From the NCBI RefSeq assembly GCF_025998815.1, contig NZ_AP026678.1:434001-498000 (forward strand): a stretch of 64,000 nucleotides of DNA, in the 5' to 3' direction. Below are positions 8,100 through 17,362 of the stretch, one piece after another. The translations under genes and the position numbers were made by a program. The notes below the pieces were generated by a model. It was not told the DNA's origin. It worked only from the letters and a program-made list of their open reading frames with translations, and ran no database searches. This stretch comes from Ignavibacterium sp. Lineage in GTDB: Bacteria; Bacteroidota; Ignavibacteria; Ignavibacteriales; Ignavibacteriaceae. Within the stretch, counting starts at the first letter, position 1. Each line of letters begins with the position of its first letter.

Positions 8100-10097
8100 A
8101 TGGAATTAAAAAATTACATTTTCATTCTGGTTTTTCTTTCCGCATTTGGATTTTTTGGTTATAGCTGTTTTCGTCTCTACAGGTTTATGCTTGTTGCAAA
8201 AAAGGAGGATAACAGGTTTGATAATCTCAAAGAAAGAATTAAAAGAGTTCTTGTTATTGCTTTTGCCCAAACAAAATTACTAAGAGATCCTGTAGCTGGT
8301 TTGTTGCATCTTCTTATTTTCTGGGGATTTATGCTTTTTATTTTTGCTGTAATCGAATCAATCATTCAAGGATTTTACTCTCCATTCACTTTATCATTTC
8401 TTGGGTTCTTTTATACTATTATTTCTTTTGTTCAGGACATCTTTGGTGTTTTTGTAATTATAGCCGTTTTAGTTTCCTTTTACAGAAGGTTTATTCAGAA
8501 AGTACCAAGATTGAATGTTGATAAAGAAGGCAAACTTGATGCAGCTTTTATTCTGGTTATGATAATGTTTGTTTGTGTTTCGATGTTCGGATACAATTCT
8601 GCTGCTTTCTCATTAAATAATTTTAACTTCCATCCGAATGAATACAGGCCAATTTCTGCATCTTTAAGCTTTTTAATTTTTGATTCCACTTCAACATCAA
8701 ATACTTTTATCTATGAATTTTTCTGGTGGATGCACATTCTCATAATTTTTGGATTCCTGAACTATTTACCATATTCAAAACATCTTCATGTTTTAACTTC
8801 AATCCCAAATGTATTCTTTGCTAATCTTGAGCCCAAAAGAAATACAATTAAACCGTTAAATCTTGAAGATGAAAATGCCGATACTTTTGGTGCATCAGAT
8901 ATTGAAGAACTATCCTGGAAACAAATTCTTGATGGATATTCTTGTACTGAATGTGGCAGATGCACAGATGCTTGTCCTGCTCATACAGTTGGCAAATCAT
9001 TATCACCAAGAGAAATAATTGTCAATATTCGACAGCGCACTAAAGATAAAGCTCCGCTACTTGTTGACGGAAAAACTGATGAAGATGTTACGAACAAAAA
9101 ACTTGTTCACGATTATGTTAAAGATATTGAGCTTTGGGAATGTACAACTTGTATGGCGTGTGTTCAGGAATGTCCGGTAATGATTGAACATCTTGATTCA
9201 ATAATTGATATGAGAAGATATCTTGTTTTAACCGAATCCGAATTTCCTTCTAATTTGAATAATGTCTTCAAAAGTCTTGAAACGAATTATACTCCGTGGG
9301 CATTCAATTCTGCTGACAGAGCTGCCTGGGCTGAAGGTATGAACATAAAAACATTAGCTGAAGATTCTGATGGAGAAATTCTTTTCTGGGTTGGATGTGC
9401 AGGTTCATTTGATGACAGATATAAAAAAGTTACAAAAGCTTTTGCAACAATTATGCAGAAAGCTGGTGTGGATTTCAGAATACTTGGTACAGAAGAAAAA
9501 TGTAATGGAGATACTGCAAGAAGATTAGGCAATGAATATCTCGCTCAGATGATGATGCAGGAAAACATTGCAACATTAAATTCATATAATGTGAAGAAAA
9601 TAGTAACCGCTTGTCCGCATTGTTTTCATTCATTGAAAAATGAGTATCCTCAATTCGGTGGAAATTTTGAAGTTAAACATCATTCAGAATTCATAAGCGA
9701 GCTGATAAACGAAGGTAAACTTCAATTAAAAGATTCAAATGTTAAAAAAGAGATTACTTATCACGATTCCTGTTACCTTGGCAGATACAATGATGTGTAT
9801 GAAGCTCCAAGAAATGTTATAAACTCAGCATCAATAGAAATAAAAGAGATGAACAGAAACAAAAGTCGTGGTTTTTGTTGCGGAGCTGGCGGTGGCAGAA
9901 TGTTTTTAGAAGATGAAGAAGGCGGAAGAATAAATGAAGAAAGAACGAAAGAAGCACTTTCAACCGGAGTTGATACAATTGCTTCAGCTTGTCCGTTTTG
10001 TATGACAATGTTGAATGATGGAGTAAAACATTTTGAAAAACAGGATACAGTTCAGGTAAAAGATATTGCTGAAATTATTCTTGAAAACATTAATTAA
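8100..10097 (+). CDS. Membrane Fe-S oxidoreductase, probable ETF:menaquinone oxidoreductase (EMO type)
   Basis: 665 aa with three parts. An N-terminal region (about 1-220) has five or so hydrophobic spans like the nitrate reductase gamma/heme b domain. Two 4Fe-4S motifs follow (SCTECGRCTDACP near 280 and CTTCMACVQECP near 350). Two cysteine-rich CCG-type domains come last (WVGCAGSF, KCNGD, ACPHC; then HDSCYLGRYN, GFCCGAGGG, ACPFC). This is the architecture of HdrD/GlpC-like proteins that move electrons from electron-transferring flavoprotein to menaquinone during beta-oxidation. Proximity to acyl-CoA dehydrogenase supports that role by inference; etfAB are not in the window. Confidence 0.85.
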   Translation: MELKNYIFILVFLSAFGFFGYSCFRLYRFMLVAKKEDNRFDNLKERIKRVLVIAFAQTKLLRDPVAGLLHLLIFWGFMLFIFAVIESIIQGFYSPFTLSFLGFFYTIISFVQDIFGVFVIIAVLVSFYRRFIQKVPRLNVDKEGKLDAAFILVMIMFVCVSMFGYNSAAFSLNNFNFHPNEYRPISASLSFLIFDSTSTSNTFIYEFFWWMHILIIFGFLNYLPYSKHLHVLTSIPNVFFANLEPKRNTIKPLNLEDENADTFGASDIEELSWKQILDGYSCTECGRCTDACPAHTVGKSLSPREIIVNIRQRTKDKAPLLVDGKTDEDVTNKKLVHDYVKDIELWECTTCMACVQECPVMIEHLDSIIDMRRYLVLTESEFPSNLNNVFKSLETNYTPWAFNSADRAAWAEGMNIKTLAEDSDGEILFWVGCAGSFDDRYKKVTKAFATIMQKAGVDFRILGTEEKCNGDTARRLGNEYLAQMMMQENIATLNSYNVKKIVTACPHCFHSLKNEYPQFGGNFEVKHHSEFISELINEGKLQLKDSNVKKEITYHDSCYLGRYNDVYEAPRNVINSASIEIKEMNRNKSRGFCCGAGGGRMFLEDEEGGRINEERTKEALSTGVDTIASACPFCMTMLNDGVKHFEKQDTVQVKDIAEIILENIN

Positions 10098-10129
10098 CTT
10101 TCATTCACTAACCTTTATAGGAGGACCAA

Positions 10130-10324
10130 ATGGACCAATACCAAAAACTTGTTGATTTCGTAAAATCTCTTGAGCCGGATTTTCATAAATTCTATGAAAA
10201 AGGTCAATCTGCTGCTGGAACAAGAGTAAGAAAAGGACTAAGCGAATTAAGAAAGCTTTGTCAGGAAATCAGAAATAATGTTCAGGAAGTTAAAGCTCAG
10301 AGAAAAGCTCAGAAAAATCCGTAA
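10130..10324 (+). CDS. Histone H1-like (Hc1-family) small protein
   Basis: A 64-aa Lys/Arg-rich protein with the family core KFYEKGQSAAGTRVRKGLSE and a basic C-terminal tail (EVKAQRKAQKNP). Proteins of this form are widespread in Bacteroidetes/Chlorobi relatives and are thought to bind DNA non-specifically. A strong Shine-Dalgarno sequence (AGGAGG at 10120-10125) supports the start and suggests high expression. A terminator follows directly. Function in nucleoid compaction is inferred from family and charge. Confidence 0.85.
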   Translation: MDQYQKLVDFVKSLEPDFHKFYEKGQSAAGTRVRKGLSELRKLCQEIRNNVQEVKAQRKAQKNP

Positions 10325-10349
10325 ACATTAGTTAATGATTATTTTCTTT

Positions 10350-10380
10350 AAGGCTGAGTTAGTAATAGCTCAGCCTTTTA
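10350..10380 (+). terminator. Rho-independent terminator after histone-like gene
   Basis: A 9-bp stem AAGGCTGAG (10350-10358) / CTCAGCCTT (10369-10377) with a 10-nt loop, then TTA. It is located 25 bases after the stop of the Hc1-like gene. Confidence 0.8.
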
Positions 10381-10397
10381 TCATATTCTAAAAACAA

Positions 10398-11552
10398 ATG
10401 ATTAAGACAGTACTTCTCATTACCTCGCTTCTGATTTCTTATTTTTTCTCAATAAGTCATTTTGAGTTAAAAATAAATCAAAGTTTAGTTGCAACTGACT
10501 CAATTGTAACAATACGAATTGCTGTTGTTGGTGATTTAATGTGTCATTCGCCTCAGTACAATTATGCAAAGGTTGCAAAGGATTCATTTGACTTTAATCC
10601 TGTGTACAGATTTGTAAAACCTTATCTTGAACATGCTGATTTTACTTTCGGAAATCTTGAAACAGTAATTGGAAAAAAAGGAAGTACTTATTCAGGTTAT
10701 CCAAGATTCAAATCGCCAAAGGAATATGTTTCAGCATTATCTCAGAATGGATTTGATTTTGTTTGCTTTGCTAATAATCATACTCTTGACCAGAGTGAAG
10801 CCGGAGTTTATACAACAATTGAAACTTTAATCCGAAATAATCTTGGCTATACCGGAGCTTTTCAATCTCAATGTGACAGAGATTCAATCAGGATTTTTAA
10901 ACTCAATGAAATTAAAATAGCATTTCTTGCATATTCTTACGGAACAAATGGAAGCTTGATTCCCAAAGGCAAAAAATATTTAATCAATCTTATTGATTTA
11001 GAGTTAATACAAAAAGATATTCTGAAAGCCAGAGAAAATGGTGCTGAACTTGTTTTAGTAAATTATCACTTTGGAAACGAATATCAGCGTATTCCATCTG
11101 AATTTCAGAAAGCGGTTGTTAATAAGACAATTGAATTTGGTGCTGATTTAATCACTGCAAGTCATCCACATGTTATTCAACCAGCAGAATTCTTCAAAAC
11201 TCAGAAAGCTAAACTTGATACAGGAATTGTTGCTTATTCGTTGGGAAATTTTATATCCAATCAAAGAAACAGATTTACCGATGCAGGGGTAATTCTTTAT
11301 TTGAATCTTGAAAAAAATCTTAAATCCAACCAAATAAAAATCTCATCAATCGAATATCTACCGACCTGGGTTTTCAAAGGCAGAACTGAAAGAGGAAATG
11401 AATACTTAATCCTTCCGATTAATGACGAAACCTTCTATCAGGAGCTTCCATTTTTAACAGAAATTGATAAAGCAAAAATCAAACAGGCAAAATCAGATAC
11501 TGATGAGATAATAACTTACTATACACAGAATGTAAAGTTATATCGTCACTGA
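10398..11552 (+). CDS. CapA-family metallophosphatase-like protein
   Basis: 384 aa with an N-terminal hydrophobic segment (about 1-20) that is a signal peptide or anchor. The CapA/PgsA-type metal-binding motifs follow: VVGDLMCHSPQ near 50, FGNLETVIG, CFANNHTLDQSEAG, VLVNYHFGNEY, ITASHPHVIQPAEF and AYSLGNFISNQ. Family members take part in poly-gamma-glutamate or capsule export and anchoring, but no capBC genes lie nearby, so the substrate is unknown. It is probably a periplasmic phosphoesterase. It stands alone between a terminator and the MFS gene. Confidence 0.87.
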   Translation: MIKTVLLITSLLISYFFSISHFELKINQSLVATDSIVTIRIAVVGDLMCHSPQYNYAKVAKDSFDFNPVYRFVKPYLEHADFTFGNLETVIGKKGSTYSGYPRFKSPKEYVSALSQNGFDFVCFANNHTLDQSEAGVYTTIETLIRNNLGYTGAFQSQCDRDSIRIFKLNEIKIAFLAYSYGTNGSLIPKGKKYLINLIDLELIQKDILKARENGAELVLVNYHFGNEYQRIPSEFQKAVVNKTIEFGADLITASHPHVIQPAEFFKTQKAKLDTGIVAYSLGNFISNQRNRFTDAGVILYLNLEKNLKSNQIKISSIEYLPTWVFKGRTERGNEYLILPINDETFYQELPFLTEIDKAKIKQAKSDTDEIITYYTQNVKLYRH

Positions 11553-11621
11553 TAATCACTAATTATTTGGTGCTTTAACATTAACTTTGCAACTCAGAAT
11601 TAGTTAAATGCAGAAGTTTTA

Positions 11622-12827
11622 ATGAAAAAAGAATCAACAGCTCTAATCTTAATATTTTTAACAGTATTTATTGATTTGTTGGGATTTGGTCTCCTGATTC
11701 CGATTCTCCCTGCTTTTGGACTGAAAGTACTTAATATTGATGAAGCTTCAATCGGAATTGTAATTTCAGCTTATTCATTCATTCAATTTATTTTCAATCC
11801 GATTTTTGGAAGAATTTCAGATAAGCGGGGAAGAAGACCTGTAATCATTTTTTGTCTGTTGTTAAATGCAATCGGTTATCTGTTATTTTCTATAACAAAC
11901 AGTTTTTTACTCTTATTGCTTTCAAGAGTTATTGCAGGAATAGGAGGTAGTAGTATATCAGTGGCACAAGCGTACATTGCTGATGTAACTACTCCTGAAA
12001 ATCGTTCAAAAGGAATGGGCATAATAGGAAGTGCGTTCGGATTGGGATTTGTTTTTGGTCCTTTGCTCGGAGGAATTTTATCTGAGTTTGGTTATGCTGT
12101 TGTTGGTTATGTTTCGGCTGGATTTTCTTTTCTGGCATTTGTTCTCACAACTTTTCTTTTACCAGAGTCTTTAAAAATTTCTGTTCAACCTCATGCTGAA
12201 ACTATTACACCGCAGAGAAAAAGAAAGCTAATCGATGTTGAATCTTTCAAACATGTGTTCAGAAAACCTGATCTGGCTTTATTGATATCGCTATTCTTTG
12301 TATTAACATTTTCATTTGCGAATATTTACGGAACATTCGCTTTACTTGGGATTCAGGTTTATCATTTTACTGACAGACAAAATGGTTATATGTTTGGGAT
12401 AATCGGATTGACTTCAGCAATTGTTCAGGGAACTTTAATCGGAACAATAAATAAATTTCTTTCGAAAAAGAATATTTTCATTATTAGTTCTTTCCTTATC
12501 AGTCTTAATCTTGCTCTGATTCCTTATGCAGGAAATTTTCTTGGGCTTGCAATCGTTGGATTTTTTCTTTCAATAGGAACCGGATTATTCCAACCAACAA
12601 TTCTTAGTCTTATTTCTGAAGTTACATCAGAACAGGAACAGGGAATGACTTTAGGAATAAATCAATCAATGTCAGCATTTGCAAGAATGCTTGGACCGCT
12701 TTGGGGTGGATTTGCCTTTGAATATTTGGGTTATCCTTTTCCGTTTTTGACTGGAGCATTGTTCACCGCAATCATATTTTTGGTAAGTATTTTTTATCTT
12801 CCTAAAAAACTTAAATGGAATGATTAG
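11622..12827 (+). CDS. MFS transporter, TetA-like drug:H+ antiporter family
   Basis: 401 aa with about twelve hydrophobic spans. The loop 2-3 signature GRISDKRGRRPVII and the antiporter motif C region GLGFVFGPLLGG near residue 140 place it with drug:H+ antiporters (DHA1, TetA-like). Opening FIDLLGFGLLIPILPAF is also typical. Substrate cannot be predicted; housekeeping neighbours do not suggest an acquired resistance cassette. dusB starts two bases after its stop, so the two are co-transcribed. Confidence 0.9.
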   Translation: MKKESTALILIFLTVFIDLLGFGLLIPILPAFGLKVLNIDEASIGIVISAYSFIQFIFNPIFGRISDKRGRRPVIIFCLLLNAIGYLLFSITNSFLLLLLSRVIAGIGGSSISVAQAYIADVTTPENRSKGMGIIGSAFGLGFVFGPLLGGILSEFGYAVVGYVSAGFSFLAFVLTTFLLPESLKISVQPHAETITPQRKRKLIDVESFKHVFRKPDLALLISLFFVLTFSFANIYGTFALLGIQVYHFTDRQNGYMFGIIGLTSAIVQGTLIGTINKFLSKKNIFIISSFLISLNLALIPYAGNFLGLAIVGFFLSIGTGLFQPTILSLISEVTSEQEQGMTLGINQSMSAFARMLGPLWGGFAFEYLGYPFPFLTGALFTAIIFLVSIFYLPKKLKWND

Positions 12828-12829
12828 TA

Positions 12830-13837
12830 ATGTTCAAAGTTGGAAAGATTGAAATAGAAAAAGCGATATTGCTTGCACCGATGGAAGATGTAACTGATCT
12901 TTCATTCAGACTTGTGTGTAAAGAACTTGGTGCAGAGGTAGTCTATACTGAATTTGTTAATTCAGAAGGATTGATACGTGGTAGCGAGAAGACTCACAAA
13001 AAATTAAAAATACATCAGGCAGAAAGACCAGTCGGAATTCAGATTTATGGAGGTAATCCGGAATCAATGATAGAAGCTGCTAAAATTGCTGAGGATGAAA
13101 ATCCGGATATAATTGACATCAATGCTGGTTGCTGGGTTAAAAATGTTGTTGGTTGTGGTGCCGGAAGTGCTTTATTGAAAGATCCGGAGTTTATGCAAAA
13201 GCTTATCAAAGGAGTTGTTGATAATGTAAAACTTCCCGTTACCGTTAAAACAAGAATTGGATGGGATGAAAACAGTATTCAGATTCTGGAGATTGCAAAA
13301 AGATTAGAAGATATTGGAGTTGCAGCATTAACAGTTCATTGCAGAACAAGAAAAATGGGTCATCGTGGTGAACCTGACTGGAGCTGGATTCCAAAGATTA
13401 AAGAAGTTGTGAAAATTCCGGTTGTGCTTAATGGTGGTGTTTTCACTCCTGAAGATGTTAAGAGAGCTTTTGATGAAACTAATGCTGATGCTGTAATGAT
13501 TGCTAGAGGAGCGATAGGCAATCCCTGGATTTTTCTTGAATCGAAAGAGCTTTTGAATAAAGGATTTGTTTCAACTGTTGTAGATGAAGAATTAAAAATT
13601 AAAACCTGTCTCAGACATCTTAAACTTGCAATAGATATTAAAGGTGAACGCAGAGCTGTGATTGAGCATAGAAAATTTTATACGGGATATTTGAAAGGAA
13701 TGCATCACGCATCCAAAATCAGAAGTGAGGTAATGCAATTTTATGATTACACCTCAGTTGAAAATTGTTTGCTCAATTATCTTGACGAATTGAAAATTCT
13801 CAAAACTCAAAGCGAAATCAGAAATACAATCATCTGA
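12830..13837 (+). CDS. dusB: tRNA-dihydrouridine synthase
   Basis: FMN-dependent enzyme that reduces uridine in the tRNA D-loop. Family features are LAPMEDVTDLSFR at the N-terminus, VGIQIYGGNPESM, and DINAGCWVKNVVGCGAGSAL, which holds the catalytic Cys (usual motif NxGCP; here NAGCW with Pro replaced by Trp). VKTRIGWDE, LTVHCRTR, LNGGVFTPED and MIARGAIGNPWIF, the last binding FMN phosphate, follow. Length 335 aa is normal. The stop shares bases with the start of the next gene. Confidence 0.92.
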   Translation: MFKVGKIEIEKAILLAPMEDVTDLSFRLVCKELGAEVVYTEFVNSEGLIRGSEKTHKKLKIHQAERPVGIQIYGGNPESMIEAAKIAEDENPDIIDINAGCWVKNVVGCGAGSALLKDPEFMQKLIKGVVDNVKLPVTVKTRIGWDENSIQILEIAKRLEDIGVAALTVHCRTRKMGHRGEPDWSWIPKIKEVVKIPVVLNGGVFTPEDVKRAFDETNADAVMIARGAIGNPWIFLESKELLNKGFVSTVVDEELKIKTCLRHLKLAIDIKGERRAVIEHRKFYTGYLKGMHHASKIRSEVMQFYDYTSVENCLLNYLDELKILKTQSEIRNTII

Positions 13838-14421
13838 TGAAAAATAAATTTGCCAGATTGATTTCGACTATTTTTGTCCCGCCTTCATTTACTATAATAG
13901 TTTATTCAATCTTTGCTTTTTCAATTGAAACATCATTTCAAAATTCGTTAACGGTTTTTCTTGTTGCTTTGATTTTCGGATTCATTTTACCGATTGCAAT
14001 GTTCATTTTAATGAGAAAGAAAAAAATGATTTCAGATAATGACGCAATGATTAAAGACCAGAGAACTTTACCTTATTTAATTGCAGTTGTCTTTTACTCA
14101 ATTGGCTTAATAATCTTGTTACTTTCAAAAGTTTCGATAATTTCAATTGCGTTCTGGTTTTGTTATATCAGTAACACATTCATTACTATCATAATAAATA
14201 AATACTGGAAGATAAGTGCTCACTCGATGGGTGCGAGTGGTGCTGCGGCAGCTTTATTTTTTACTTTTGGATGGAGTAGTTTTGTAGCAATGATTATTGC
14301 TTTGTTTGTTGGTTGGTCAAGAATTGAATTGAAATGTCATTCGTTGAGTCAGGTTGTAGCCGGAATTTTGCTGGCTTTTTTTTCAGTTTACATTCAAATG
14401 AAATTAATTACCGGATTATAA
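13837..14421 (+). CDS. PAP2-like membrane phosphatase, atypical
   Basis: 194-aa integral membrane protein with about six hydrophobic spans. Elements of the PAP2 phosphatase pattern are visible: KDQRTLPYLI for motif 1, KISAHSMGASG for motif 2 (SAH), and WSRIELKCHSLSQ for motif 3, where the usual HxxxD is HxxxQ. PAP2 enzymes dephosphorylate lipid phosphates such as undecaprenyl diphosphate. The altered last residue makes activity uncertain. It overlaps dusB by one base and abuts the PolX-like gene, so it lies in a compact operon. Confidence 0.7.
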   Translation: MKNKFARLISTIFVPPSFTIIVYSIFAFSIETSFQNSLTVFLVALIFGFILPIAMFILMRKKKMISDNDAMIKDQRTLPYLIAVVFYSIGLIILLLSKVSIISIAFWFCYISNTFITIIINKYWKISAHSMGASGAAAALFFTFGWSSFVAMIIALFVGWSRIELKCHSLSQVVAGILLAFFSVYIQMKLITGL

Positions 14422-16080
14422 ATGTCAGAGAGAAAAGAAATAATAAATCTTCTTTATAACATCGCTGATTTACTTGAATTCAAAGGAGAAAATCCATTCA
14501 AAGTAAATGCCTTCAGAAATGGTGCAAATGTAATCAGACAACTCGGAGATAAGTTTGATGTTTATCTTAAAGAAAAGCGACTTGCTGAAGTTAAAGGAAT
14601 AGGTAAAGGGCTACAATCAGTTATTTATGAATTTGCTGAGAAAGGAGAATCAAGCGAATTAAAATCTTTACTGGAAAATATTCCGGAAACTTTGCTGGAG
14701 TTATTTTCAATTCACGGTCTTGGTCCTAAAAAAATAAAACTTCTTTATGATCAACTTGGAATTACTTCAATCGGTGAACTTGAGTATGCCTGTAAAGAAA
14801 ACCGTATAGCTTTACTGAAGGGATTTGGAAAAACTACTCAGGAAAAAATTCTTGCTGAGCTTGAGAAAAGAAAGTACTTTGCTAAATATATACTACTGAA
14901 TCAAGCTGATAAAATCGCTAATGAAATAGAAGCTGAACTATCAACAATAAAATCTGTAAAGAAAATCTCAAGAACAGGTGAGTTGAGAAGAATTCGCGAG
15001 GTAATATCACAAATTGATTTTGTTGTTTTGATTGATAAGGAAAAAACTTTTATCGAGCATTTTGAAATTACTGAAAAGAAAAACAATCAGTTATTTATAA
15101 AAACCAATTATCAAATTCCTGTTTCGATTTATTTTACAAAAGATTTAGAGACTTTCGAAAAGACTTTGTTCGATTCAACTGGCTCAAGGGAATTTCTTTC
15201 CAAATCAGGATTTGAATTTGTTAAACTTAAAGGCAAAAGCGAGTCAGAATTTTTCAAATCAATGAAGATGGAATTTGTAATTCCTGAGATGCGCGAAGAA
15301 GAATATTTTTCGTTGAAAGAGAAAAACAGAAAAAATTCTGATCTTAATTTCAGCAATATGCAAGGATTGCTTCACTTCCACACAACTTTTTCTGATGGAA
15401 GAGACACACTCGATTCAATGATACACAAAGCCAAAGAGCTTGGATTTAATTATGCTGCAGTATGTGATCACAGTAAATCAGCTTTTTATGCAAATGGTTT
15501 GAATGAAGAGCGAATACTCGAACAGAAAAAACTGCTGAAACAATTTTCCGAAGAGAAAAACTTTGTTGTCTTTCAGGGAATTGAATCTGATATATTAACT
15601 GATGGTTCACTTGATTATTCAAATGACTTTTTGAAAAATATTGATTTCGTTGTTGCATCAGTTCATTCACAGTTCAATTTATCTGAAACTGATATGACCA
15701 AACGAATTATCAAAGCAATTGAAAATCCTTACACTGATTTATTAGGTCATCCAACCGGAAGACTTTTACTTTCAAGAGATTCATACAAAGTTGATGTGAA
15801 AAAAATAATTGATGCTTGTGCTGCAAATGATGTTGCAATTGAAATCAATTCAAATCCAAGACGACTTGACCTCGATTGGCGATGGATTTATTATGCCCGG
15901 AATAAAGGTTGTAATTTCTCAATTAACGCAGATGCACATTCAACTGAGGATTTACTTTATACAAAATACGGAATCTCAATCGCACGAAAAGGTGGAATTC
16001 AACAGAAGGAAGTTATAAATTGTTTGGCTTTGAATGAGTTCAAAAAATTTCTGAAAAGAAAAGCTGAGAGAAATTTATGA
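14422..16080 (+). CDS. polX: PolX-like protein with PHP nuclease domain and degenerate polymerase site
   Basis: 552 aa. Residues 1-150 form the helix-hairpin-helix DNA-binding region (VKGIGKGLQS, IHGLGPKKIKLL, LKGFGKTTQEKI). The Pol beta-like palm is at about 155-300 and a PHP domain at about 315-550. PHP metal ligands are intact: LLHFHTTFSDG, CDHSKS, GIESDIL, VASVHS, LGHPTGR, INADAHS. The palm motif reads GELRRIREVISQIDFVV where active PolX has GSxRRxxETxGDxD: the first catalytic Asp is Gln. The third Asp position (IPVSIYF) is Ser. It is probably a 3'-5' exonuclease or repair nuclease without polymerase activity. It overlaps the enoyl-CoA hydratase gene by 4 bases. Confidence 0.88.
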   Translation: MSERKEIINLLYNIADLLEFKGENPFKVNAFRNGANVIRQLGDKFDVYLKEKRLAEVKGIGKGLQSVIYEFAEKGESSELKSLLENIPETLLELFSIHGLGPKKIKLLYDQLGITSIGELEYACKENRIALLKGFGKTTQEKILAELEKRKYFAKYILLNQADKIANEIEAELSTIKSVKKISRTGELRRIREVISQIDFVVLIDKEKTFIEHFEITEKKNNQLFIKTNYQIPVSIYFTKDLETFEKTLFDSTGSREFLSKSGFEFVKLKGKSESEFFKSMKMEFVIPEMREEEYFSLKEKNRKNSDLNFSNMQGLLHFHTTFSDGRDTLDSMIHKAKELGFNYAAVCDHSKSAFYANGLNEERILEQKKLLKQFSEEKNFVVFQGIESDILTDGSLDYSNDFLKNIDFVVASVHSQFNLSETDMTKRIIKAIENPYTDLLGHPTGRLLLSRDSYKVDVKKIIDACAANDVAIEINSNPRRLDLDWRWIYYARNKGCNFSINADAHSTEDLLYTKYGISIARKGGIQQKEVINCLALNEFKKFLKRKAERNL

Positions 16081-16823
16081 TTAAATACGAAATAAAAAAC
16101 AATACCGCTGTAATAACATTAAATCGTCCTGATAAACGCAATGCATTAAATTCAGAACTTGTTGCATTGATAAAAGAAAAATTCTTTGAAGCAGAATCAG
16201 ACAATTCAATCAAATCAATAATTTTAACAGGTGAAGGCAAAGCATTTTGTGCCGGTGCTGATTTGGAATATCTGAGTCAGATAAAAAACAATTCCGCAGT
16301 TGAAAATGAAAAAGATTCCAGATCATTAGCTGAGATGTTTCTTAAAATTTACAACTGTAAAAAACCGACAATAGCTGCAGTCAATGGTGCTGCAATAGCT
16401 GGTGGTTGCGGACTTGCATCAGTTTGTGATTTTATTGTTGCCAGTCCTTCAGAATCAAAATTTGGTTATTCAGAAGTTAAGATTGGTTTTGTGCCGGCTA
16501 TTGTTTCGATCTTTTTATTAAAAAAAGTTGGCGAGGGAAAAGCAAAACAATTAATGCTTAGTGGCGAAATCATTGACGGAACTGTTGCTTATCAGATTGG
16601 TTTGGTAAATTATCTTTCCGAAAATGTTCTTAAGGAAGCATTTAATCTTGCTGAAAAATTAAATGCAAATTCATTAGAAAGTATGATGATGACGAAGCAT
16701 ATGATTCACACCATTTCATCAATGAATGTTGAAGATGCAGTTAAATATTGTTTAAGACTTAATGTATTAAGTCGCTCAACTAAAGATTTTGAAGAAGGAA
16801 TAAATAAATTTCTAAATAAGTAA
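16077..16823 (+). CDS. Enoyl-CoA hydratase/isomerase family protein
   Basis: Crotonase-fold protein of 248 aa. Visible are TLNRPDKRNALNSEL, the oxyanion-hole segment GKAFCAGADLEYL, NGAAIAGGCGLASVCDFIVA, and FGYSEVKIGFVPAIVSIFLL. The Glu in SEVKIG corresponds to a catalytic acid of hydratases. Family members hydrate enoyl-CoA in beta-oxidation or act on methylglutaconyl-CoA; the exact substrate is not determinable. It is the fifth gene of the run that starts at the MFS gene, with apt 12 bases on. Confidence 0.9.
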   Translation: MIKYEIKNNTAVITLNRPDKRNALNSELVALIKEKFFEAESDNSIKSIILTGEGKAFCAGADLEYLSQIKNNSAVENEKDSRSLAEMFLKIYNCKKPTIAAVNGAAIAGGCGLASVCDFIVASPSESKFGYSEVKIGFVPAIVSIFLLKKVGEGKAKQLMLSGEIIDGTVAYQIGLVNYLSENVLKEAFNLAEKLNANSLESMMMTKHMIHTISSMNVEDAVKYCLRLNVLSRSTKDFEEGINKFLNK

Positions 16824-16835
16824 TTAAGGTATTTT

Positions 16836-17360
16836 ATGGATCTTAAAGAATACATCAGAAATATAAAAGATTTTCCGAAACAGGGAATAATGTTTCGTGA
16901 TATTACAACTCTTCTTAAAAATCCTCAAGCAATGAAATACACAAGTGAAAAGCTATTGGATTTTGCTAAAGGTTTAAAGGTTGATAAAGTCGTTGGTATT
17001 GAATCGCGTGGATTTATCTTCGGTTCAATACTTTCTGAAAAATTAAATGCGGGTTTTGTACCTGTTAGAAAACCCGGAAAACTTCCTGCTGAAAAAGAAC
17101 AGGCAACTTATCAACTTGAATACGGAACTGATACTTTGGAAGTTCATAAAGATGCAATAAATCCGGGCGATAATGTTCTCATTCACGATGATTTGCTTGC
17201 AACCGGTGGAACAATGGAAGCTGTTTGTAAAATGATTGAGAAACTTGGAGGAAATGTCGTTCAGATTTCTTTTATAATCGAGTTAAGTTTTCTGAAGGGA
17301 AGAGAGAAACTGAAATCTTATGATGTAAGAAGTATAGTTGAGTATCATTCTGAAGATTAG
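16836..17360 (+). CDS. apt: Adenine phosphoribosyltransferase
   Basis: Salvages adenine to AMP with PRPP. The 174-aa protein has the N-terminal IRNIKDFPKQGIMFRDITTL, KVVGIESRGFIFG, VPVRKPGKLPAE, and the PRPP-binding loop VLIHDDLLATGGTMEA. Length and motif order fit type I APRT exactly. An AAGGT sequence before the ATG is a modest ribosome site. It ends the forward operon and converges on rsmI with two bases between stops. Confidence 0.96.
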   Translation: MDLKEYIRNIKDFPKQGIMFRDITTLLKNPQAMKYTSEKLLDFAKGLKVDKVVGIESRGFIFGSILSEKLNAGFVPVRKPGKLPAEKEQATYQLEYGTDTLEVHKDAINPGDNVLIHDDLLATGGTMEAVCKMIEKLGGNVVQISFIIELSFLKGREKLKSYDVRSIVEYHSED

Positions 17361-17362
17361 TG

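Noticed and set aside
11622-12827. Acquired tetracycline resistance gene
   Set aside because: Only general MFS antiporter motifs are visible, codon use fits the neighbours, it is in an operon with dusB and no tetR or mobile element is present.
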